From Affinundibacterium seohonense (GTDB taxonomy: Bacteria; Pseudomonadota; Gammaproteobacteria; Burkholderiales; Burkholderiaceae_D), in NCBI RefSeq assembly GCF_014284305.1, contig NZ_JACOFW010000024.1:1-62627 (forward strand): a stretch of 62,627 nt of DNA, in the 5' to 3' direction. The notes beneath the pieces were generated by a model, which saw only the letters and a list, made by a program, of their open reading frames with translations, made no database searches and had not been told where the DNA came from. Position 1 is the stretch's first letter, and every line of letters starts with the position of its first letter. The position numbers and the translations under genes were made by a program. Of the stretch, positions 56,453 to 62,627 are shown piece after piece.

Positions 56453-57220
56453 ATGAAAATCTTGCGCATCACCCTTTTACGATTTTTGCCGTTCAGTATA
56501 TTCATATTGTTGTGCGGCTTCTCTGGTCACGTATTTGCACAAGCTGGCGGACTACCAGCGATTACTAGCGCACCAGCGTCAGGCGGCGGTCAAAATTATT
56601 CGCTGAGCATACAAACCCTGCTGTTCCTGAGTTCTTTAGCGTTTATCCCGGCAGTATTGCTGATGATGACGAGCTTCACACGTATCATCATTGTGTTGTC
56701 GCTATTACGCCAAGCACTCGGTACGCAATCCGCGCCACCGAATCAAGTTTTAGTGGGTCTATCCTTGTTTTTGACCTTATTCGTCATGGGACCGACATTC
56801 GATAAAATTTATGCGGATGCTTACCTGCCATTCTCCGAAAATAAAATCACCATGCAACAGGCAATGGAAAAAGGCGTAGAACCATTAAAGGGTTTCATGT
56901 TGAAACAAACCCGGGAATCCGATCTCGCACTCTACGTCAAACTATCCAATACGCCAGCTCTGCAAGGTCCTGAGGATATTCCATTGCGGGTGTTAATTCC
57001 TGCATTTATCACTAGCGAACTCAAAACCGCCTTTCAAATCAGTTTTGCGATTTTCATTCCATTCCTGATCATTGATATGGTGGTCGCTAGTGTTCTGATG
57101 GCGATGGGTATGATGATGGTCTCCCCTTCGATCGTATCGCTGCCATTTAAATTGATGTTATTTGTCTTGGTTGATGGTTGGCAGTTATTAATCGGTTCGC
57201 TTGCGCGTAGCTTCTACTAG
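56453..57220 (+). CDS. fliP: Flagellar export gate protein FliP
   Basis: 255-residue membrane protein with a cleavable signal (about 1-29) and four transmembrane helices. [56 protein letters not shown] and [17 protein letters not shown] are conserved. It forms the core of the FliPQR export channel. Confidence 0.96.
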   Translation: MKILRITLLRFLPFSIFILLCGFSGHVFAQAGGLPAITSAPASGGGQNYSLSIQTLLFLSSLAFIPAVLLMMTSFTRIIIVLSLLRQALGTQSAPPNQVLVGLSLFLTLFVMGPTFDKIYADAYLPFSENKITMQQAMEKGVEPLKGFMLKQTRESDLALYVKLSNTPALQGPEDIPLRVLIPAFITSELKTAFQISFAIFIPFLIIDMVVASVLMAMGMMMVSPSIVSLPFKLMLFVLVDGWQLLIGSLARSFY

Positions 57221-57229
57221 GAAAAAACG

Positions 57230-57499
57230 ATGACTCCAGACAGTGTTATGACCATGGGTCGCCATGCCATGGAAATCACCTTAATGATTTCTGCCCCTTT
57301 GTTATTAGTTGCACTCGGGGTCGGTTTGATCGTCAGTATTTTTCAAGCTGCCACACAGATCAATGAAACGACCTTATCATTTATTCCCAAATTGGTCGGT
57401 ATCTTTGTCACCTTAATCGTGGCAGGTCCGTGGATGCTCAGTGTGCTTGGTGACTATATGCGCGAAGTATTTACCAGCATCGCCTTTATGGCAGGCTAA
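57230..57499 (+). CDS. fliQ: Flagellar export gate protein FliQ
   Basis: 89-residue protein with two transmembrane helices (about 18-38 and 54-74). LLVALGVGLIVSIFQAATQINETTLSFIPK is the signature. It lies between fliP and fliR in the export gate operon with AGGAAAA before the start. Confidence 0.95.
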   Translation: MTPDSVMTMGRHAMEITLMISAPLLLVALGVGLIVSIFQAATQINETTLSFIPKLVGIFVTLIVAGPWMLSVLGDYMREVFTSIAFMAG

Positions 57500-57508
57500 T
57501 CTAATCCC

Positions 57509-58312
57509 ATGATTGCGTTTAACAGCAATGAGCTTATCGCCTTAATCGCCTCGTTCTTATGGCCTTTGACGCGTATACTCGGCTTTATCGCCATCGCCCC
57601 ACCGTTTGGAAATAATGGTGTACCAGTCAATATTAAAATTGTACTAGGTGTGTTTCTTTCTTTGATCGTGGCGCCAAGTATCGCCCCACTTTCCAATGTC
57701 GATTTACTGTCCATCACTGGCATCGTCGTCTTAATTCAACAACTTATCGTGGGGCTGGCGATGGGTTTTATTGTCAGGCTCATTTTTGCTGGCGTAGAAA
57801 TGGCGGGTGAGGTGATTGGCTTAACCATGGGTCTGGGCTTCGCTACGTTTTACGATCCACAAACACGTGGCAGATCTTCCGCGATCTCGCAACTTTTGGT
57901 GATCATTGCGACTTTACTTTTTTTGAGTATGAACGTGCATTTAGCCATGTTTGAGGCATTAATTAACAGCTTTAAAACAATTCCAATTTCTACCTCTTTA
58001 GAAATGGGTTTTAGTGTGCAAAGACTAGCGATTTGGGGCGAGGAAATTTTTAAGATTGCCATGATATTGTCGATGCCTATCGTCGCCGCACTCTTAATCA
58101 CCAATATCGCGCTCGGTATTTTGACACGCGCTGCACCGCAGTTAAATTTATTTGGGATCGGCTTTCCGATTACGATTGCGGTCGGCTTTTTGATGCTCAC
58201 GCTAATACTGCCGTATTATCTACTACCATTAGAAAATATGTTTCAACACGGCTTAGATAGCATAAAAGATTTAGGTCTATCTTCGCCTCCTAGCGCACCG
58301 AAAAAGCCTTAA
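57509..58312 (+). CDS. fliR: Flagellar export gate protein FliR
   Basis: 267-residue polytopic membrane protein completing the FliPQR gate. MGFIVRLIFAGVEMAGEVIGLTMGLGFATFYDP (in outline) and ALLITNIALGILTRAAPQLNLFGIGFPI are characteristic. It ends the flagellar block; nnr begins 15 bases later, so nnr may be co-transcribed. Confidence 0.94.
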   Translation: MIAFNSNELIALIASFLWPLTRILGFIAIAPPFGNNGVPVNIKIVLGVFLSLIVAPSIAPLSNVDLLSITGIVVLIQQLIVGLAMGFIVRLIFAGVEMAGEVIGLTMGLGFATFYDPQTRGRSSAISQLLVIIATLLFLSMNVHLAMFEALINSFKTIPISTSLEMGFSVQRLAIWGEEIFKIAMILSMPIVAALLITNIALGILTRAAPQLNLFGIGFPITIAVGFLMLTLILPYYLLPLENMFQHGLDSIKDLGLSSPPSAPKKP

Positions 58313-58327
58313 GGATGCCCACATCGT

Positions 58328-59875
58328 ATGCTTACCTCTGCTACATTTGCTAATTCGGTGCCGCAGATCAGTTCGACTGCACTCTTTCAAGCCAAGCAAT
58401 TGCGTGAAATAGAAATCGACGCAAAAAAATTCTTGCCCGTAGGCGCCTTAATGCGCGCCGCTGGACTAGCCGCATCACGCTTAGCAACCCATCTGTTACC
58501 AAATACCGACAGTCGTATATTAATTTTGGCAGGCGCTGGCGACAATGGCGGAGATGCATTGGAAGTTGCGTATCTGTTAGCGGCGGAAGGGATAGAGATT
58601 AATCTCCTTTGGCTCGGAAAAGAAGATCAACATTCAGCGGAAGCGCGACAAAGTTTACAACGTGCGCAACATAGCACTGCAATCTGGCTGAGCCAGCAAC
58701 AAATTGAGGACATGCCCCTAAGTCATTGGGATCTGATCATCGATGGACTGTTTGGCATTGGTCTCAATCGCGCGATTGCAGGGAACATTGCCACATTGAT
58801 TTTCCACTTGAATCAACAAACCAAGATCCATGCTGTGCCAGTCTTGGCATTAGATATTCCAAGTGGATTAGTGAGCGATACAGGCCAAGCATTTGATGAA
58901 CAACACTGCATTTTACGCGCCGATCACACCATAAGCTTTATCGGCAATAAAATTGGCTTGCATACAGCCATGGGCAAAGACTATGCGGGGGAAATTCATG
59001 TCGATTATCTTGGAATAGAGCCAAGTGTATTTCCAAGCCCGCATGCCCACTTATTGGTAGAAAAGTCGTTTCATCACAGTCTATCCAAACGCCAACATGA
59101 TAGCCACAAGGGCACTTTTGGTGATGTCTTAATTGTCGGCGGTAGCGCTGGAATGGCCGGTGCACCATTATTAGCTGGACGCGCCGCACTGTACTGTGGT
59201 GCCGGTCGAGTACATTTGGGTTACGCTGGCGATGCACCTATGTTTGACCCAGTGCATCCAGAATTAATGTGCAGAATGGCGCAAGATTCAGACTTCATTC
59301 ACGCAGTTGTGGTGATCGGACCAGGCTTGGGAACCTCAGCCGAGGTGAAGACGTTGCTACAACGTGCGATACAAGAAGCGCCGACTTTGGTGCTGGATGC
59401 AGATGCGCTCAACCTCCTTGCCATGCATGAAGACTTACAAGCGCTTGTAAGCTTAAGATCGCAACAAAAACGAAAGACGATACTCACTCCACACCCGTTA
59501 GAAGCAGCACGCCTTCTTAAAAGCGATGCCAAAATCATCCAGACCGATCGCTGTCATGCCGCGCAACAAATTGCCCAAACCATGCAAGCATGTGTGATTC
59601 TCAAAGGGACTGGAAGTATCATTGCGCATCACGATCAATTGTGGATCAATAGCAGCGGCAATCCAAGCCTAGCGACAGCAGGTACCGGTGACGTCTTATC
59701 CGGCGTGTGTGGTGCACTACTCGCACAAGGACTAAATCCAGAGCACGCAGCCTGCCTGGCAGTCTATTTGCATGGAAAAGCAGCCGACGATATCGTTGCT
59801 GACGGCACCGGACCAATCGGACTGAGCGCCAGCGAATTTATTCCAGCGATTCGACAAGCCTTAAATCGAATCTGA
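58328..59875 (+). CDS. nnr: Bifunctional NAD(P)H-hydrate epimerase / ADP-dependent dehydratase
   Basis: 515-residue repair enzyme that restores damaged NAD(P)HX. The N-terminal YjeF/NAXE epimerase domain (about 20-225) has ILAGAGDNGGDALEVAYLL and IIDGLFGIGLNRAI; the C-terminal dehydratase domain (about 240-510) has GDVLIVGGSAGMAGAPLLAGRAAL and the ADP/Mg-binding TAGTGDVLSGVCGALLAQG. The 15-base spacing from fliR suggests read-through from the flagellar operon. Two nicotinamide riboside salvage genes lie just downstream on the other strand. Confidence 0.95.
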   Translation: MLTSATFANSVPQISSTALFQAKQLREIEIDAKKFLPVGALMRAAGLAASRLATHLLPNTDSRILILAGAGDNGGDALEVAYLLAAEGIEINLLWLGKEDQHSAEARQSLQRAQHSTAIWLSQQQIEDMPLSHWDLIIDGLFGIGLNRAIAGNIATLIFHLNQQTKIHAVPVLALDIPSGLVSDTGQAFDEQHCILRADHTISFIGNKIGLHTAMGKDYAGEIHVDYLGIEPSVFPSPHAHLLVEKSFHHSLSKRQHDSHKGTFGDVLIVGGSAGMAGAPLLAGRAALYCGAGRVHLGYAGDAPMFDPVHPELMCRMAQDSDFIHAVVVIGPGLGTSAEVKTLLQRAIQEAPTLVLDADALNLLAMHEDLQALVSLRSQQKRKTILTPHPLEAARLLKSDAKIIQTDRCHAAQQIAQTMQACVILKGTGSIIAHHDQLWINSSGNPSLATAGTGDVLSGVCGALLAQGLNPEHAACLAVYLHGKAADDIVADGTGPIGLSASEFIPAIRQALNRI

Positions 59876-60098
59876 TCGAAGCTGATCTGATCGGAACGAA
59901 TGATTTGGTTTCTGCATTATGCAAACTAGGCCAAGATCTGAAATCTAGAAGAACAAACGGTGTTCAACGATGACATCATCGTAGGTGCAAACCCGCAACC
60001 GAATCTCGATCTATTGCAACGCAAATGTGAACATATCATTCTTCGCCCCTAGTCACCCATCACATATCGTCATGAAAGCAGCTTCGAAAAATCTGATG
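59876..60098. other. Intergenic region with a possible gene remnant
   Basis: Between two convergent genes. A 31-codon plus-strand frame at 59960-60052 reads like a protein C-terminus (VFNDDIIVGANPQPNLDLLQ and ten more residues) but has no start site. A short tandem CTGATC motif follows the nnr stop. Nothing firm can be called. Confidence 0.4.
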
Positions 60099-60638
60099 CT
60101 AGCTCCAAAAATCGAGTGTAAATTGTACTTGCTGCAGGCGTTCAGAAAGACTCCCTTCCACTAACAAGAAAGGAATCTCACGCTGTTCCAGCATTGCTAA
60201 TAGTTGTTCATGGATATGCTGTCGAACCGCCGGTGATTCGCGTTGCAAACCATCTGCGATCCAAGGAAAATCTGGCGCGGTGACAATGCTAAAATCATAT
60301 GTATGCTGCAGATCTAAACGCGCCAACTCTGGGTCCATGTGTTGAAAATAGTAGCGGCTATAAAGCGCTGTCATACTCGGTGTCGTATCACAAAACAACC
60401 AAGTTTTCGCCGCAGATATCATTGCACTTTCTCGCTGCAACTGGGTCTGTGCGATCAATAATTGATCAGACTCAGTCGGTACACGCTGCTGCACTTCAAC
60501 AAATTCACGTAAATATTCAGGTACCCAAACGGTTTGATACTGCGTCGCCAAAGCCTCGGCCAATTGCGACTTCCCAGATGATTCAGCACCTAAAATTGCG
60601 ATACGACTCACTGAAAAAGTAGACGCTAAGCCTGACAT
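60099..60638 (-). CDS. NadR-like nicotinamide riboside kinase
   Basis: 179-residue P-loop kinase equivalent to the C-terminal ribosylnicotinamide kinase domain of NadR. The Walker A LGAESSGKSQLAEAL is near the N-terminus, followed by YLREFVEVQQRVPTESDQLLIAQTQ and LFCDTTPSMTALYS. It should phosphorylate imported nicotinamide riboside to NMN. ATG 60638 with GGAG six bases before it is used; a GTG at 60650 is in frame. It overlaps pnuC by 13 bases, so transporter and kinase are made together. Confidence 0.88.
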   Translation of the reverse strand: MSGLASTFSVSRIAILGAESSGKSQLAEALATQYQTVWVPEYLREFVEVQQRVPTESDQLLIAQTQLQRESAMISAAKTWLFCDTTPSMTALYSRYYFQHMDPELARLDLQHTYDFSIVTAPDFPWIADGLQRESPAVRQHIHEQLLAMLEQREIPFLLVEGSLSERLQQVQFTLDFWS

Positions 60639-61219
60639 AATTTTCTCCACGCACGCGCACCAATCACAGCCAATACGACAAAAATGGCATACAACAATGC
60701 CGTCAGTATCAAATTTTTATACAGATAAAGCGCGACATACAACACATCCACAATAATCCATATATACCAGTTCTCAATTTTTTTGCGTGATAGAAGTATT
60801 TGCCCTAGCAAACTACCAGCCGTCAAAAATCCATCCGCCAAGGCGACATCCGTATCGGTAACAAAATGCAAAAAACCATACAAAATCGCAAAGATGCCGA
60901 GCCATGCAACACCAGCGAATAGTCGGTCTTGCCCACTTAAAAAACTCACAGGCAAAACCGATGTTCGATCACTAGACGCCAACCATTGTGACCACCCCCA
61001 AACCGACACAACGATAAACATGAGTTGTAAGGCGCTGTCGCCGTACAACTTGGCATCAAAGAAAACTAGTCCGTATAAAGCCGACGACAGAATCGCAAAA
61101 AGCCAAGCCCAATGCACCTGCCGAATAGTTAGAACGACCGTAATTAGCGACAGCAAAAATGAGAGTAATTCTAACGGGGTGGTTTGCAATCCCCACCAAA
61201 GGGACAAACTTTGATTCAT
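60626..61219 (-). CDS. pnuC: Nicotinamide riboside transporter PnuC
   Basis: 197-residue inner membrane permease with about seven hydrophobic helices. The segments LTIRQVHWAWLFAILSSALYGLVFF and NWYIWIIVDVLYVALYLYKNLILTALLYAIFVVLAVIGARAW (in outline) are characteristic. It moves nicotinamide riboside, and the following kinase traps it. Start ATG 61219 is used; a TTG two codons upstream is unsupported. It diverges from ompA. Confidence 0.93.
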   Translation of the reverse strand: MNQSLSLWWGLQTTPLELLSFLLSLITVVLTIRQVHWAWLFAILSSALYGLVFFDAKLYGDSALQLMFIVVSVWGWSQWLASSDRTSVLPVSFLSGQDRLFAGVAWLGIFAILYGFLHFVTDTDVALADGFLTAGSLLGQILLSRKKIENWYIWIIVDVLYVALYLYKNLILTALLYAIFVVLAVIGARAWRKLCQA

Positions 61220-61414
61220 AAGCAAACAATACAGGGTGAAGTGGAGGTGTGCCGCAGCATATCAAACTTTAAACAGGAAATACATCCAAACCCCAAAAGA
61301 TGACTTACTTAACAAGTAACAATGTTTGACTTTCAAATCACTTCTAAATGATTACAATAAACATGTTCAGTCGACATCTATTTTTTACTTCTCTAAACAC
61401 CTATAAGGACATTT

Positions 61415-62452
61415 ATGAAAAAAATCGCTTTTGCCATTGCGCTTATTGGAACTAGCTGCAGCACAGCCGCGCTCGCACAAAACCTGGATCTCAATCCTTC
61501 TTGGTATGTAGCTCCAAGTGTCAACTACACAAACTCAGATAATCGTTTTGGAGTTACTAAAGATGGCCAAGGTTTGGGTCTGCGTTTTGGTAAAGCTTTA
61601 GATCAAGATTGGGACTTGCAACTAGGCGGTTCAACAGCTCGCACCAAACAATCTGGCAATACATATCGTCAAAACATGTTAAGTGTTGACGGCCTATATA
61701 TGTTGACACGCGACACTATTCGCCCTTTCTTATTAGTTAGCGGAGGCGCGCAGGCGGACAAATTATCTAAGACCAACTTGAACAAATCAACAACCTCGCC
61801 ATTTATCGGCGCTGGTGTGGGTGTACAAGCGAACTTGACTGAACAATTAGCTTTGCAAGCAGATATTCGCCGTAATCGTGCATTTATGGGGAATAACGAT
61901 TTTGGATTTAATCGTTCATACACAACATACTTTTCTGTTGGCCTAAACTACTTATTTGACAAGGTTGCGAAACCTGCCCCAGTGGTCAAAGCAGAACCAA
62001 CACCTGCACCTGTGGTACAGTCAGAACCGGCACCAGTGACACCACCACCACCACCAGCACCAGTTCCAAAATTTGAAAAATATACCTTGTCCTCAACCGA
62101 ATTATTTGCTTTTGATAGTGCGGTTTTAGCCACTACCCAGCCAAAGCTGGATGAGATCGCTAAGGCGTTGAAAGAATCACCAAGCGTATCTAATGTCGTC
62201 ATAAGTGGCTTCACTGACCGTTTGGGTTCAGATAAATACAATCTGACTTTATCCGAAAAACGTGCGAATGCAGTACGTGATTACCTCGTCAACAGCGGTG
62301 TTGCAGCGACTCGTTTGAATGCAGTCGGTAAAGGCGAAGCTAACCCTGTCGTTACCTGTACCAACAAAAAACGTACTGATTTGATCAAGTGCCTGGAACC
62401 AAATCGCCGCGTAGAAATCGAACAAATGACTTTTGAACGCCGCGTAAACTAA
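61415..62452 (+). CDS. OmpA-family outer membrane porin
   Basis: 345-residue outer membrane protein. A signal peptide (about 1-21, ending AALA) is followed by a beta-barrel N-terminal domain (about 22-185), a Pro/Ala-rich hinge (about 188-220, with PPPPPAP), and the OmpA peptidoglycan-binding domain (about 222-340) containing GFTDRLGSDKYNLTLSEKRANAVRDYL and NRRVEIEQM. Two cysteines in TCTNKKRTDLIKC may form a disulfide. It is monocistronic; AAGGACATTT precedes the start and the terminator downstream has lost its T-run to the IS. Confidence 0.94.
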   Translation: MKKIAFAIALIGTSCSTAALAQNLDLNPSWYVAPSVNYTNSDNRFGVTKDGQGLGLRFGKALDQDWDLQLGGSTARTKQSGNTYRQNMLSVDGLYMLTRDTIRPFLLVSGGAQADKLSKTNLNKSTTSPFIGAGVGVQANLTEQLALQADIRRNRAFMGNNDFGFNRSYTTYFSVGLNYLFDKVAKPAPVVKAEPTPAPVVQSEPAPVTPPPPPAPVPKFEKYTLSSTELFAFDSAVLATTQPKLDEIAKALKESPSVSNVVISGFTDRLGSDKYNLTLSEKRANAVRDYLVNSGVAATRLNAVGKGEANPVVTCTNKKRTDLIKCLEPNRRVEIEQMTFERRVN

Positions 62453-62473
62453 TTTTTTTCTAACATGAAATCA

Positions 62474-62501
62474 AAATGGCGCTCTGATATGAGCGCCATT
62501 T
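62474..62501 (+). terminator. Terminator hairpin of ompA, cut by the IS
   Basis: AAATGGCGCTC (62474-62484) pairs with GAGCGCCATTT (62491-62501) across TGATAT. Only TTT remains of the expected T-run before the IS terminus at 62502. Confidence 0.8.
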
Positions 62502-62627
62502 CAGACTGCTGACAAACCCCAAAAGGCCTCGCCAAGTGCGAGGCCTTTTGGTTTAATAGCGGCATGCTAAAAACACCCACACCTTTCCAACACGAATTAG
62601 AAATGGTCACCTTGGAACAACTGGTTC
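62502..62627 (+). mobile_element. IS1182-like insertion sequence, right copy (end fragment)
   Basis: The IS terminus CAGACTGCTGACAAACCCC starts at 62502, followed by a perfect 13-bp stem hairpin (62519-62531 with 62539-62551, loop 7) and the transposase start. It is the inverted counterpart of 175-300 with two differences. The rest of the element is outside the window. The window stops after about 127 bases of repeat. Confidence 0.88.
62564..62627 (+). CDS. IS1182 family transposase, first 21 codons (runs off the window)
   Basis: ATG 62564 opens a frame MLKTPTPFQHELEMVTLEQL and on, identical in residues over the visible part to the left copy; the difference at 62578 is synonymous. No ribosome site is obvious, as in the left copy. 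Confidence 0.75.
   Translation, partial: MLKTPTPFQHELEMVTLEQLV

Noticed and set aside
1..62627. The IS-flanked segment as a composite transposon.
   Set aside because: It carries essential genes (gmk, rpoZ, spoT, tRNA-Ser), spans 62 kb, and each IS sits at a terminator, fitting independent insertions.

Overview
This window looks like part of a betaproteobacterial chromosome, most likely Burkholderiales/Oxalobacteraceae with a modest GC content (an Undibacterium-like organism would fit). That placement is an inference from gene order and protein character: rph-rdgB-hemW beside a PP2C phosphatase and Ser/Thr kinase, yicC-gmk-rpoZ-spoT, an intracellular PHB depolymerase, and a fliC-flaG-fliD-fliS-fliT / fliE / fliF-to-fliR block. 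No rRNA, CRISPR array or prophage was seen.

Layout. Both ends are the outer ends of the same IS1182-like insertion sequence in opposite orientation (1-300 and 62502-62627, 2 differences in 126 compared bases), each abutting the hairpin of a rho-independent terminator. From the left: acyl-CoA-binding protein, a D-2-hydroxyacid dehydrogenase, and fdxA with a TrxB-like ferredoxin-NADP reductase (0.5-3.6 kb). A signalling locus follows (3.6-10.5 kb): REC/HD-GYP protein, a 1433-residue TPR-PAS hybrid kinase and a stand-alone REC-Hpt protein that resembles the kinase C-terminus. Next are phaZ, an NlpC/P60 hydrolase, a patatin lipoprotein and tRNA-Ser(UGA), then a coupled EAL/HDOD - GGDEF/EAL pair (13.9-17.1 kb), housekeeping genes hemW to spoT and greB (17.3-26.8 kb), and a NarL-type regulator with an altered receiver plus a diguanylate cyclase (27.1-29.5 kb).

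The most distinctive part is an eight-gene minus-strand operon (29.5-37.4 kb) divergent from flagellin fliC. It encodes a TPR-containing GT41 (SPINDLY/OGT-like) glycosyltransferase, RfbF, RfbG, a 3,5-epimerase-like protein, a TcaB9/NovU-type sugar C-methyltransferase, two left-handed beta-helix acyltransferases and an NAD-dependent reductase/epimerase. The genes overlap or are tightly spaced and run 5' from the glycosyltransferase. I infer a flagellin O-glycosylation system that makes and attaches a CDP-derived, C-methylated, probably acylated 6-deoxyhexose. Sigma-28-like promoters precede fliC and fliD, and a weaker one points into the glycosylation operon.

The flagellar block (37.7-58.3 kb) contains filament genes, a second FliK-like protein with a tandem repeated module followed by a FlhB C-terminal-domain homologue lacking NPTH, a YcgR-type PilZ brake, divergent fliE, then fliFGHIJK and fliLMNOPQR. 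After it come nnr (NAD(P)HX repair), a nicotinamide riboside kinase-like gene and pnuC, and an OmpA-family porin. The many c-di-GMP genes around a flagellar cluster with a YcgR brake suggest motility control. Coordinates and starts were read by eye; promoter calls are motif matches only.
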